Shown here piece after piece: positions 1 through 9,029 of a DNA stretch of 59,541 nucleotides. The notes below the pieces were generated by a model. It did no database searches. It saw only the letters and a program-made list of their open reading frames with translations, and was not told the origin of the DNA. A program made the position numbers and the translations under genes. Position 1 is the stretch's first letter; each line of letters begins with the position of its first letter. Source of the stretch: Roseimaritima sediminicola (lineage in GTDB: Bacteria; Planctomycetota; Planctomycetia; Pirellulales; Pirellulaceae); contig NZ_WIAD01000035.1 of NCBI RefSeq assembly GCF_009618275.1, positions 1 through 59,541 on the forward strand, written 5' to 3'.

Positions 1-147
1 TACTTTTCACAGGCTGGAAGCCTATGCCACTGGTTTTCATAGGCTGGAAGCCTATGCCACTGGTTTCACAGGCTGGAAGCCTATGCCACTGGTTTTCATA
101 GGCTGGAAGCCTATGCCACTGGTTTCACAGGCTGGAAGCCTATGCCA
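1..147 (-). repeat. Array of five GTGG-foot REP-like hairpins
   Basis: Five near-identical units of about 29 bp stand in tandem. Read on the minus strand each is a foot GTGG, a stem CATAGGC, a loop TTCCA and a closing stem GCCTGTG or GCCTATG. Copies alternate between the perfect stem (GCCTATG) and the one needing a G-U pair (GCCTGTG). The gaps between units are only a few bases and not unique, so this is not a CRISPR. The array lies at the 3' end of the minus-strand peptidase gene, and its first copy contains that gene's stop codon. Confidence 0.9.
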
Positions 148-718
148 CGGCCTGGGTCTGCAGCATGGCGGCGATCGCGGCGGCCACCAGCGGGGTGCTC
201 ATCGAAGCCCGCATGCTCGGTTCGCGAGCGGCTTGGGCCGGCGTCAGCGGCAGGTGCACGAACGCGACCTGGCTGGCCATCTGCCGCTGGGCGATCAGGT
301 GTTGGCTGAGGAACAGCGTGGCGTTGCACAGATAGGTTCCCGCGTGCTGGGAAACCTGCGCCGGGATGCCGGCTTCGCACAGTTGCTCGCGCCACTGCGT
401 CAGGGGCAACGCCGAGCGGTAAGCGGTGGGCGCGTCGTCGATCAGGGGTTGGCCGTTGGCGTGGACGTTTAAGCCGACGGCTTCCAGCAGAATATGGGTG
501 GCGCCGGGGGCCTGGCCTAGATGCAGGACCAGGTCGTAATTGCCCCGCAAGTCCTCGGCCAGCCGCTTTCGCACCCCGGGCAGGCTGACCGGATAGCGCC
601 GCGTGGTGATGTGCTGGGTATCCTCCAGCCAGCGGGTCAGTTCGACCAGCGCCAGCCAGCTGCTGTTTTCCTGCCAGTGGTCGTAGGGTTCAAAAGCGGT
701 TAGCAGCACGCTGGGCAT
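140..718 (-). CDS. pcp: Pyroglutamyl-peptidase I-like cysteine peptidase (family C15)
   Basis: This 192-residue cytosolic peptidase should remove N-terminal pyroglutamate from peptides. The family triad is visible: Glu79 in the LLEAVGLN stretch, Cys131 in GTYLCN and His155 in AFVHLP. The N-terminus (LLTAFEPY...W) matches the family's opening strand and substrate loop. It is slightly shorter than the usual 200-215 residues. The ATG at 718 gives this N-terminus directly. The stop codon and the last two codons (Val-Ala-stop) are supplied by the GTGGCATAG of the flanking repeat, so the C-terminus may have been trimmed or replaced by repeat insertion. The next gene upstream on the same strand ends 67 bp away, so co-transcription is possible. 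Confidence 0.85.
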   Translation of the reverse strand: MPSVLLTAFEPYDHWQENSSWLALVELTRWLEDTQHITTRRYPVSLPGVRKRLAEDLRGNYDLVLHLGQAPGATHILLEAVGLNVHANGQPLIDDAPTAYRSALPLTQWREQLCEAGIPAQVSQHAGTYLCNATLFLSQHLIAQRQMASQVAFVHLPLTPAQAAREPSMRASMSTPLVAAAIAAMLQTQAVA

Positions 719-785
719 GGGATCTTTTGAACCATCACTCGAAAGGCAAGAGCGGTATCGGGGGGAGCCGGCACCGCCCGGACGA

Positions 786-1238
786 TCAGTTTTCTACCGG
801 CACACCGCTGCCCAGTTGCGCCAACACCTGCAGGACACCGTTAAGGTGGGCCAGGCGAGGCCCGAAGCGGTCGACGAATTCGTTCATCAGAAACTCGCCT
901 TCGACCAGATTCTCTTGGTTGTCGAGGATCTCTTCGGTCATGTTTTCCAGGAACTGGGTCTGCACGCGGCTGAGCGTTTCGGCCGCTCGGCGACAGGAAC
1001 GCGTCAGTTCCGGATTGGCATCCTTCCACTGTTGCAGTTCGTTGGACCGTTGCTTGTGCATGGCCACCGTCTGCTGCACCAGTTCTTCCAGCAGGCGATT
1101 GGTCTGCTGTTGGCCGACCGCCAACTGACGCAACAGCGCCATCGTGGTGGCTTCGCCATCCCCTTCGACGGGATTGCTGTTTTCAGCGGAAACGTCGATG
1201 CGGAAAACGGGAGAAACATTACCGGGGTCTTGCGACAT
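786..1238 (-). CDS. Conserved planctomycete coiled-coil hypothetical protein
   Basis: This is a 150-residue soluble protein of unknown function. The first 30 residues are polar. A long, probably coiled-coil helical stretch follows (LLRQLAVGQQQTNRLLEEL), and the C-terminal helical block contains ELTRSCRRAAETL and NEFVDRFGPRLAHLNG. I recognise this ending as a recurring planctomycete hypothetical family but know no function for it. There is no signal peptide or membrane segment. The reading frame stays open upstream to 1412, but those residues look non-coding; the ATG at 1238 (MSQDPGN) is preferred. It precedes pcp on the same strand and is divergent from the gene at 1502. Confidence 0.7.
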   Translation of the reverse strand: MSQDPGNVSPVFRIDVSAENSNPVEGDGEATTMALLRQLAVGQQQTNRLLEELVQQTVAMHKQRSNELQQWKDANPELTRSCRRAAETLSRVQTQFLENMTEEILDNQENLVEGEFLMNEFVDRFGPRLAHLNGVLQVLAQLGSGVPVEN

Positions 1239-1490
1239 GATGAGAGCATTCCTGACGAGATCGAGGACGCGAATTGCTGACGAGTATAACCACCAGGATT
1301 TTGGAATGTCGAGCATCTGGCTCGGCCCTTCAGAATTGCAGGCATCGATAACCGAAATCAACGATTTTTTCGTCGTTTTCGGAATTTTCCCTCGTCTCGG
1401 AACAATCCGCACCGTCCGCCCAGGGCCGTTAAAGTCCGGGTGACCGACAGACCGAAAGGTGTATCTGTTGACCGTACCAGTCTGGTTTGC

Positions 1491-1497
1491 AAGGGAG
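1491..1497 (+). promoter_or_regulatory. Ribosome binding site fixing the start at 1502
   Basis: AAGGGAG ends four bases before the ATG at 1502. It favours this start over the in-frame upstream alternative at 1487, which would place the motif inside the gene. Confidence 0.6.
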
Positions 1498-1501
1498 TTT
1501 T

Positions 1502-2032
1502 ATGGCTGCGACGCCGGACGCCATCGGGTTTTACACCGTCCAACACTGTGAACGTGCGGGATGGACAGGCGGCTACCTGATGCTCAACAGTGCGGGCCGC
1601 CCGCTGGAATTTCACTGCACGCTGCCGGTCCGCCCGAGCCGTGCGCACGAGATCCTGTTCGGACCCACGCTGCGCGAGCACATCATCGGTGAAGCGGTCG
1701 GCACGGCGCTGTTGCCCAAAGCCCGCGTGCGGCCGCTGCTGATCTGCTGCGACCAACCCGAAGCCCTGCATCTCGATGCCAGTTTGCCGGCGCCGATCGG
1801 GCTCGTGGCCCGCGCGGCCGAAGGCGAAGAAGGACCGGTGACCAGCGATTCGCTGCCGGGCTACGAATCGGTGCTGATCGCCGAGGCCGAATGCCTGGTG
1901 GCGATGGAGCGGGCGGCGGCCGTCCGCGAACTGGCCGAGAGATTTGACGAACTGCCGGACCTGATGGAACCGTTCAGCCGGATTCGTGAAGCGATCCAGG
2001 AAGCCCAGCAACAAGTCGCCCGAGCCGCCTAG
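1502..2032 (+). CDS. Hypothetical protein paired with an SNF2 ATPase
   Basis: This is a 176-residue cytosolic protein of unknown function. It opens with IGFYTVQHCERAGWTGGYLMLN and has a central PVRPSRAHEILFGPTLREHIIGE segment and a helical, Glu-rich C-terminus. I see no known catalytic motif, signal peptide or membrane helix. The stop codon is three bases before the ATG of the SNF2 gene, so the two are almost certainly translated from one mRNA. This makes it a candidate accessory subunit or regulator of the helicase. The function is inferred only from that linkage. Confidence 0.75.
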   Translation: MAATPDAIGFYTVQHCERAGWTGGYLMLNSAGRPLEFHCTLPVRPSRAHEILFGPTLREHIIGEAVGTALLPKARVRPLLICCDQPEALHLDASLPAPIGLVARAAEGEEGPVTSDSLPGYESVLIAEAECLVAMERAAAVRELAERFDELPDLMEPFSRIREAIQEAQQQVARAA

Positions 2033-2035
2033 TCG

Positions 2036-3877
2036 ATGATTATCCCCCTGCGACAACCTTCGCTGCCGCCGGTCCAATCCCCGGCGGCGGGGGCTACGCC
2101 CCTTGCGCCCTCGCCCGCCGATGAGGCTGCGCCCCACCTGGGTGCCGTATCGGTACAGCTGGGGCCATCGTGGTTTGCCGATCAGGACCTGGTCCCGAAT
2201 CGGTTCGCCACCCTGGACGCCGAAACGGTCCGTTTCCGCTCGATCCCGATCCGGCTGAAGAAATTGGCCGTGCGCACCACCGGGTTTCAGTTCCCGGAAT
2301 CCCCCGCCTGGCAGTTGCCGGCCAAGAAACAGGACGACGACGCTGCGGCCGCCGACGCTAGCGCCGCTCGCAAAAAGAAGAAGGCCAAGCGCAAACGCAG
2401 CGTGGACGACGCCGAGGGCGCGAAACTGACGCGGATCAAACCGCCGGCCGACGTCGTCAAATTGCAGGACCGCCTGTACTACCTGCTGCAGCCGCCGCTG
2501 GAACAATTGGTCGGCAGCGGCCAATTGAACTTTCCGTTCAAACCCTTTCCCTACCAGATGGACGGGATCGCGTTCCTCTTCCCGCGCTATGCCGCCGTGC
2601 TGGCCGACGAGATGGGGCTGGGTAAAACGATGCAGGCCATCAGCACGATTCGGATGCTGCTGTGCAGCGGCGAGTGCCGCAACATCCTGTTGATCTGCCC
2701 GAAACCGCTGGTCACCAATTGGCTGCGGGAATTCAGTGTCTGGGCGCCGGAGATTCCGATCGCGGCCATCGAGGGTAACGCAGCCAAACGGGCCTGGCAG
2801 TGGCGCAGCGGCGAGGTGCCCGTCAAAGTGGCCAACTACGAACTGTTGATGCGCGACCGCGACATCGTGCTGGGCGACGACGTCCACTTCGACCTGGTCA
2901 CCCTGGACGAGGCCCAGCGGATCAAGAACCAGAGCAGTACGACCAGCCAGATCGTGCGTTCGATCTCACGCACGCGATCCTGGGCCCTGACCGGCACGCC
3001 GGTGGAGAACAGCCAGGACGATCTGGTGGGCATCTTTGAATTCCTCTCACCGGGCTATCTGAACCGCGACATGAAAGCGGCGTCGCTGGGCAAAGCCACG
3101 CGCGATTACATCCTGCGACGGACCAAAGATCTGGTGATGACCGACATGCCGCCGCGGCTGAGTCGTGATGCCGAACTGGAACTGACGCCCCAGCAGTGGG
3201 CCAGTTACGAAAAGGCCGAAAACGAAGGCGTCGTGCGGCTGGAGGAGATGGACGCGGACCTGACCATCCAGCACGTGTTCGAATTGGTGCTGCGGCTGAA
3301 ACAGATCTGCAACTTCGACCCGGCCACCGGCAGCAGCGCCAAACTGGAACGGCTGGTCGCCGACATGGAAGAGGTGGCGGCCAGCGGCCAGAAGGCGATC
3401 GTCTTCAGCCAGTGGGTCAGCAGCATCGAAAAGATGCGCTCGGCCCTGGCCCCGTTTGGACCGCTGGAATACCACGGCCGCGTCCCGCACTCCAAACGCG
3501 ACGGCGTGATCGACCGCTTCAAGAACGATCCGGACTGCAAAGTCATCCTGATGAGTTACGGAGCCGGCAGCGTGGGCCTGAATCTACAGTTCTGCCGCTA
3601 CGTCTTTCTGTTCGACCGCTGGTGGAATCCGGCCATCGAAGACCAAGCCATCAACCGCGCGCATCGGATCGGTGTCAAAGGTGCCGTGACGATCACTCGG
3701 ATGTTGGCGATGAACACGATCGAGGAAAGGATCGCTCGGGTACTGGATGAAAAGCGTGAACTGTTCGAAGCCATCTTCGCCGAAACCGGCTCACCGCGCA
3801 GCGGCGGCGGGCTGACCCGCGACGAAATCTTCGGCCTCTTCGACCTCCGCTGCCCACAGGGCAAAATCGACGGCTAA
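2036..3877 (+). CDS. SNF2-family DEAD/DEAH-like helicase/ATPase
   Basis: This 613-residue protein is a superfamily-2 DNA translocase expected to remodel protein-DNA complexes using ATP. Motifs in order: a Lys-rich basic linker near 100-125; Walker A DEMGLGKT near 190; the DEAQ box near 288; motif III TGTPVENSQDDL near 320; a C-terminal helicase lobe with VFSQWV near 455; and the terminal block GLNLQFCRYVFLFDRWWNP with INRAHRIG near 515-545. Both RecA-like lobes are complete. The first 100 residues are Pro/Ala-rich and not recognisable as a domain. It follows the 176-residue gene with a three-base gap and converges on spoVG, with a hairpin between them. The specific cellular role is unknown. 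Confidence 0.9.
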   Translation: MIIPLRQPSLPPVQSPAAGATPLAPSPADEAAPHLGAVSVQLGPSWFADQDLVPNRFATLDAETVRFRSIPIRLKKLAVRTTGFQFPESPAWQLPAKKQDDDAAAADASAARKKKKAKRKRSVDDAEGAKLTRIKPPADVVKLQDRLYYLLQPPLEQLVGSGQLNFPFKPFPYQMDGIAFLFPRYAAVLADEMGLGKTMQAISTIRMLLCSGECRNILLICPKPLVTNWLREFSVWAPEIPIAAIEGNAAKRAWQWRSGEVPVKVANYELLMRDRDIVLGDDVHFDLVTLDEAQRIKNQSSTTSQIVRSISRTRSWALTGTPVENSQDDLVGIFEFLSPGYLNRDMKAASLGKATRDYILRRTKDLVMTDMPPRLSRDAELELTPQQWASYEKAENEGVVRLEEMDADLTIQHVFELVLRLKQICNFDPATGSSAKLERLVADMEEVAASGQKAIVFSQWVSSIEKMRSALAPFGPLEYHGRVPHSKRDGVIDRFKNDPDCKVILMSYGAGSVGLNLQFCRYVFLFDRWWNPAIEDQAINRAHRIGVKGAVTITRMLAMNTIEERIARVLDEKRELFEAIFAETGSPRSGGGLTRDEIFGLFDLRCPQGKIDG

Positions 3878-3907
3878 AGCCGCCGCAGGGGTGTCCAGTC
3901 GAAAAAA

Positions 3908-3930
3908 GTAGCACGGCTCTCCGAGCCGTG
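3908..3930 (+). repeat. GTAG-foot REP-like hairpin between convergent genes
   Basis: A foot GTAG (3908-3911) is followed by stem CACGGCT, loop CTCCG and stem AGCCGTG. It lies between the convergent ends of the SNF2 gene and spoVG. It could serve as a bidirectional terminator; a run of six A precedes it, which reads as a U-run for the minus-strand transcript. Confidence 0.75.
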
Positions 3931-3935
3931 ACGGC

Positions 3936-4484
3936 CTACAGAATCCCGGCGCCGAAGCTGTCCTCGTCGTCTCCCTTGGCCGGAGCCCCGGAATCGCGTC
4001 GTTCGTTTTGAAAGTGCGGCTTGGGAGGCGTCGCCTTGCTGGTCGGCTCGTCGGGCTCGGCGACGTTGCCGTCTTCGAATTCGTCGTCGTAGCGCGAGCG
4101 GTATCCGGGCTGGCCCGCCCGCTTCAGCTCCGCCTCGAGCTCCTCGATCACCGCCTGCTGGATCTGCTCGCGGCATTCGCTGTTGATCGGGTGAGCAACG
4201 TCCGCGTACAGCTTCTGCGGCGAATCGTAATCGCCCCCCTGATCCCGCCGGAACTTGGCCCCGCACTGGTTGCAGTAGGCCGCGCGAAGATGGTTCTTGT
4301 ACCCACAGCGAAAGCAGTGGCTGGTCAACTTGCGGCTGGGCATGGCCACAAAAGGTCCGTTGGCGCCATCGATGATCTTCAGATCTCGGACCACAAAACA
4401 GTGATCGAAGGTGATCGAACAGAACGCCCGCAGGCGGTCCTCCGAGTCCTCCATAAGCTTGATGCGTACTTCAGTGATTTCCAC
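3936..4484 (-). CDS. spoVG: SpoVG-family nucleic-acid-binding protein with inserted zinc ribbon
   Basis: This 182-residue protein belongs to the SpoVG family, small regulators that bind DNA or RNA. The family fold is clear in two pieces. Residues 1-50 ([28 protein letters not shown]) and residues about 92-112 ([21 protein letters not shown]) normally join through a short loop. Here the loop is replaced by about 40 residues carrying Cys57, Cys60, Cys71 and Cys74 (CX2C-X10-CX2C), a zinc-ribbon pattern. The C-terminal 60 residues are acidic and disordered. Ordinary SpoVG is about 85-100 residues. The start is GTG at 4484, supported by GGGAGG just upstream. It converges on the SNF2 gene. Confidence 0.9.
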   Translation of the reverse strand: MEITEVRIKLMEDSEDRLRAFCSITFDHCFVVRDLKIIDGANGPFVAMPSRKLTSHCFRCGYKNHLRAAYCNQCGAKFRRDQGGDYDSPQKLYADVAHPINSECREQIQQAVIEELEAELKRAGQPGYRSRYDDEFEDGNVAEPDEPTSKATPPKPHFQNERRDSGAPAKGDDEDSFGAGIL

Positions 4485-4540
4485 TCTCCGACCCTCCCTA
4501 ACCGGTTGCTGACAATCGGTGCCGTTTGAACTCGCAACTT

Positions 4541-4555
4541 CCGTTACTGTAACGG
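4541..4555. other. Small palindrome at the ispE stop codon
   Basis: CCGTTAC, one base, then GTAACGG form a near-perfect 15-bp palindrome. It spans the TAA stop of ispE (4544-4546). No U-tract follows, so terminator function is doubtful. Confidence 0.4.
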
Positions 4556-5485
4556 AGTTGGCAGCGACAATGGGGAAACAATAAATGAAACTTCAAATCC
4601 TTCGGCGGCCAAGTGGCGAACACTGCGAAGAGCGTGCCGCCGAGACCGGGCGGCGGCAAAACAAGCCGAACCGCTTCCGGTTAATTGACATCCGTTCAAA
4701 TCCGCTCGCCGCATCGCACCGAGCAGGCGGTCGATCCACGGAGACAGCCGCCGCGCCGGTTCGGCCAGGCGATTGAAGGATCCGGCGGCCATCGCCGCGG
4801 TGTCCCCGGCCGCCATGGCCCGGGTCAGAGCCCGGCTGGTTCGCGGCGTGGCGGGTACTTGGCAAGCTGCGTAAACGGCCGCGGTGGACAGCGACTGGGG
4901 GGGAAACGCCACCACGAAAACCGGTGCCGCGTCGAGAGCGACCGGCTGCAGGCGTTCCCCTCGTCCGGTGGCCAACGCGGCACGCGACGGCGCCCCCGGC
5001 AGTCCCAGAAAGAAGGGAACGTCGCTGCCCAGCTCGCCGCCGATTTCCCAAAGTCGTCGATCATCCAGCGGAATATCGTGCAGCCGAGCGACGCAGCGGA
5101 GCACGGACGCGGCGTTGCTGCTGGCCCCGCCCATTCCCGCCCCGGCCGGAATGGATTTATCCAGCCGGATCTGCCACCCGCCCGACAGTCCGTACACCTC
5201 TCGCATCCGCTCCGCCGCCCGGACCACCAAATTCGATGCGTCCTGCGGAATCTGTAGCATGTCCGCCGCACAGCCACCCAGCCGCTGCTGCCAGACGGCT
5301 CGGCCGGGCAGCCAGCGGGCGACAACGCGGACCGCAGAATCGTCCTGAGTCGTGACCCGGACGTGGTCGCAGCGGTCGACGGCGACCATCACGGTTTCCA
5401 GTTCATGGAACCCATCGGGGCGGCGCCCGAGCAGTTCCAGGTACAGGTTCAATTTGGCCGGAGAAACGGTGGTCACCACTGGCAT
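4544..5485 (-). CDS. ispE: 4-diphosphocytidyl-2-C-methyl-D-erythritol kinase
   Basis: This 313-residue enzyme phosphorylates CDP-methylerythritol in the MEP isoprenoid pathway and belongs to the GHMP kinase family. Visible features are the N-terminal SPAKLNLYL motif with Lys11, the ATP-binding glycine/serine loop [15 protein letters not shown] near 113-126, and [10 protein letters not shown] with the predicted catalytic Asp155. A C-terminal GSGSACFA motif corresponds to GHMP motif 3. The frame is open to 5569, but the ATG at 5485 ([13 protein letters not shown]) places the family start correctly. It is divergent from flgF across 82 bp that must hold both promoters. Confidence 0.93.
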   Translation of the reverse strand: MPVVTTVSPAKLNLYLELLGRRPDGFHELETVMVAVDRCDHVRVTTQDDSAVRVVARWLPGRAVWQQRLGGCAADMLQIPQDASNLVVRAAERMREVYGLSGGWQIRLDKSIPAGAGMGGASSNAASVLRCVARLHDIPLDDRRLWEIGGELGSDVPFFLGLPGAPSRAALATGRGERLQPVALDAAPVFVVAFPPQSLSTAAVYAACQVPATPRTSRALTRAMAAGDTAAMAAGSFNRLAEPARRLSPWIDRLLGAMRRADLNGCQLTGSGSACFAAARSRRHALRSVRHLAAEGFEVSFIVSPLSLPTPLQ

Positions 5486-5567
5486 CTGCTCTTGCTCCGC
5501 CGTGCTCGGGAGTGATAAGGAGAGGTTGGTCGAAATCGGGGGGAACCGTTTCTCGACGAGGTCCGTC

Positions 5568-6320
5568 ATGCCCTACGGTGTTTACGTTTCCGCAGCGGGT
5601 GCCAATGCGCAAAACCATCGCCTGCAGGTATTGAGCAATAATTTGGCCAACGTGGAAACCCCGGGTTACCGTCCGCAACAGGCCGTCCTCCAGGCTCGCT
5701 TTGCCGAAATGATCGAAGCGGGCCAGGTGCCCGCCGGCCTCGGCGGGGCCGATGATGTGGGCGGCGGCGTGACGGTTCAGGCCGCGCAGACCCAGTTCGA
5801 CGTGGGTCCGATCCGTCAAACCGGCAACCAAACCGACTTCGCCATCAACGATCCCGGCGCGTTCTTCGTGGTCCAGGACGGCGAAGACCAGGTGCTGACG
5901 CGAGCCGGAAACTTTTTGTTCGACGATCAAGGCAATCTGACCACCCAGACCGGCCAAGCCGTCTTGGGACCGGGCGGTCGACCGATCCGCATCGATCCGA
6001 ACCTGCCCTATCGAGTGCTCGATGGCGGCCACATCGCGCAAGGCGCCCAACAGCAATCCCTGCTGATCGCGCGGCCCAAATCGCTGGGCGACCTGGCACA
6101 CCTGGGCGGTAATCAATTCAAACCGATGGCCGATTTTGATCTTGCCGGCCCCGCCCAGCGTCCCGTAGTCAGCGGGTTCCTGGAACAGTCCGGCGTCCAA
6201 CCGACCCGCGCCATGATGGAATTGATCGAAGCCTCCAGAGGCTACGAAGCCAACGTCAAGATGATCCAGAACCAGGACCACATGCTGGGACAATTGACCA
6301 CGCGTCTGTTGCAGCGATAG
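5568..6320 (+). CDS. flgF: Flagellar basal-body rod protein FlgF
   Basis: This 250-residue protein is a rod component of the flagellar basal body, exported by the flagellar type III system. The N-terminus has the flagellar rod signature (NHRLQVLSNNLANVETPGYR, residues about 15-35). The C-terminus has the matching helix (SGVQPTRAMMELIEASRGYEANVKMI) ending in the typical DHMLGQLTTRLLQR. FlgF rather than FlgG is inferred from order, lower similarity to canonical FlgG, and the flgG gene 20 bp downstream. The ATG at 5568 follows GAGG. It is the first gene of the seven-gene flagellar run. Confidence 0.9.
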   Translation: MPYGVYVSAAGANAQNHRLQVLSNNLANVETPGYRPQQAVLQARFAEMIEAGQVPAGLGGADDVGGGVTVQAAQTQFDVGPIRQTGNQTDFAINDPGAFFVVQDGEDQVLTRAGNFLFDDQGNLTTQTGQAVLGPGGRPIRIDPNLPYRVLDGGHIAQGAQQQSLLIARPKSLGDLAHLGGNQFKPMADFDLAGPAQRPVVSGFLEQSGVQPTRAMMELIEASRGYEANVKMIQNQDHMLGQLTTRLLQR

Positions 6321-6340
6321 ATCTTTTTGAGGAATACCTT

Positions 6341-7147
6341 ATGAGCGTGCAAACGCTGTACACCGCCGCGACCGGTATGGAAGCGATGGAGACCAAGTTG
6401 GACGTCATCGCCAACAACCTGGCCAACATCAACACCACCGGTTTCAAGAAAGATCGCGCGAATTTTGAAGACCTGCTGTACCGCGCCGAGGTCTATCCCG
6501 GCGCGCTCGATGCCAACCAAAACCCCACCGCCGTGGGCACCCAGGTGGGCCTGGGCGTGCGCGTCACCAGCACCCAAACCGATCAACGCCAGGGTACGCT
6601 GAAACAGACCGGCCGCGAACTGGATATCGCGATCCAGGGCAAAGGCTATCTGCCGGTGATCGATCCCAGCACGCAGAGCACGATGTACACCCGGGCCGGC
6701 AACCTGGACATCAACGCCAACGGACAACTGGTCCTGGGGTCGGCTCAAACCGGCCGCCTGGTCGACCCTCCGATCCAGGTGCCTCAGGACGCCATCAACC
6801 TGGTCATCAATCCCAATGGCGTGGTGATGGCTCGGCTGCCCGGCGAAGTCGAACTGTCGCAACTGGGCCAGCTGCAACTGTCACAGTTCGTCAATCCCGA
6901 CGGCCTGCTGAAGGTGGGCGAAAACATGTATCAGCAAACCGATGCCTCGGGCCAACCGATCCTGGCCAATCCCGGCGAACAGGGCACCGGCGTACTGCGC
7001 CAAGGGAACCTCGAAGCCAGTAACGTCGAACCGGTTCAGGAACTGATCGATTTGATCACCACCCAGCGAGCCTTTGAATTGAACAGCCAAGCGGTGCAGG
7101 CCGGAGACCAGATGATGCAAACGATCTCGAACCTCCGACGATTCTAG
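6341..7147 (+). CDS. flgG: Flagellar distal rod protein FlgG
   Basis: This 268-residue protein is the distal rod subunit of the flagellum. The N-terminal motif LYTAATGMEAMETKLDVIANNLANINTTGFKK is diagnostic. The middle has GRELDIAIQGKGYLPV and YTRAGNLDINANGQLV, typical of FlgG. The C-terminus (GNLEASNVEPVQELIDLITTQRAFELNSQAVQAGDQMMQT) is the canonical FlgG tail. Length is normal (about 260). It lies 20 bp after flgF. The first intergenic space of the operon follows it, a 101-bp stretch made of degenerate CGCCTCGC-type short repeats. Confidence 0.96.
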   Translation: MSVQTLYTAATGMEAMETKLDVIANNLANINTTGFKKDRANFEDLLYRAEVYPGALDANQNPTAVGTQVGLGVRVTSTQTDQRQGTLKQTGRELDIAIQGKGYLPVIDPSTQSTMYTRAGNLDINANGQLVLGSAQTGRLVDPPIQVPQDAINLVINPNGVVMARLPGEVELSQLGQLQLSQFVNPDGLLKVGENMYQQTDASGQPILANPGEQGTGVLRQGNLEASNVEPVQELIDLITTQRAFELNSQAVQAGDQMMQTISNLRRF

Positions 7148-7248
7148 CGCTCGCCTCGCTCGCTTCGCCCGCCTCGCCCGCCTCGCCGGCCGGCCTGCCG
7201 TTCGCCGTCACCGTTTTATTCTTCCGCAACCCCGTGGACCTCGCCCAC

Positions 7249-8228
<980 letters not shown>

Positions 8229-8232
<4 letters not shown>

Positions 8233-9029
8233 TGTTTGAAGACCAACTGACCCAGCGAATCCCACTGCGCGAGCTCGCGACCGCGGCCGCGATGCTCTGC
8301 CTGCTGTCGGCCTCCAGCCCGGCGGTCAGGGGCCAGGAAAGCAGCTTGTTTCATCAACGTCCCCAGACGGGCCCCATGCCCGGCCGGCCGGCCGCCGAGC
8401 CGCTTCCCAACGGTGCGCTGCCCCTCGATTCGCCGCCCGCCGCGGCCGCGTACCGGCAACAAGTCGCTCCGGCGAGTGGGCTCGCCCAGGCCAGCTGGAC
8501 GTACGTGCCGCCGGCGCCGCTGCGCCAATACCAACTGCACGACATCGTCACGATCCGCGTCGACGAGATCGCGCGGATGCGTGCCGAAGGCTCTGCCGAG
8601 AACCGCAAGAACTCGCTGTACGACATCATCCTGGAAGACTGGGTACAGTTGACCGGCGGGGCCCTCAAACCGGCACCGCAGCCCGACGGTGATCCCGCCG
8701 TGGCCGGTTCGCTGAACAGTTTGTACCGGGCCGACGCATCGATCGAATCGCGGGAGTCGTTGTCGTTTAATATCGCCGCCGAGGTCGTCGACATCCGCCC
8801 CAATGGCAACCTGGTGCTGGAGGCCAGCAAGCGGATTTGGGTGAACAACAATGTCTTCGAAACCTCGTTGATCGGCACCTGCCGGGCGGCGGATATCGGT
8901 CCCGACAATGTCCTGCTGAGCAAAGACCTACTGGACGCCGAAATCCGCAAAGACGAACGCGGGCGACTTCGCGACGGTTACCGTCGCGGTTGGCTGCAGC
9001 GTCTGTTCGAGGAGTTCCAACCGTTTTGA
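8229..9029 (+). CDS. flgH: Flagellar L-ring protein FlgH
   Basis: This 266-residue outer-membrane L-ring subunit shows the family core YQLHDIVTIRVDEIARMRAEGSAENRKN, then SLSFNIAAEVVDIRPNGNLVLEASKRIWVNN and GTCRAADIGPDNVLLSKDLLDAEI. The first 40 residues contain a hydrophobic signal (LATAAAMLCLLSASSPAVRG). I see no lipobox cysteine of the usual Leu-x-Gly-Cys type, although FlgH is normally a lipoprotein. The start ATG at 8229 overlaps the flgA stop, and the stop TGA overlaps the flgI start (TGATG). A second ATG at 8232 is possible. Confidence 0.9.

Noticed and set aside
1..150. Regular 29-bp repeats resembling a CRISPR array
   Set aside because: Spacers are only a few bases and identical; the units are hairpin repeats found in other intergenic places, and no cas gene is present.
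1239..1501. Small gene in the gap before the SNF2 pair
   Set aside because: Open frames there are short, lack a binding site and have no composition typical of neighbouring genes.
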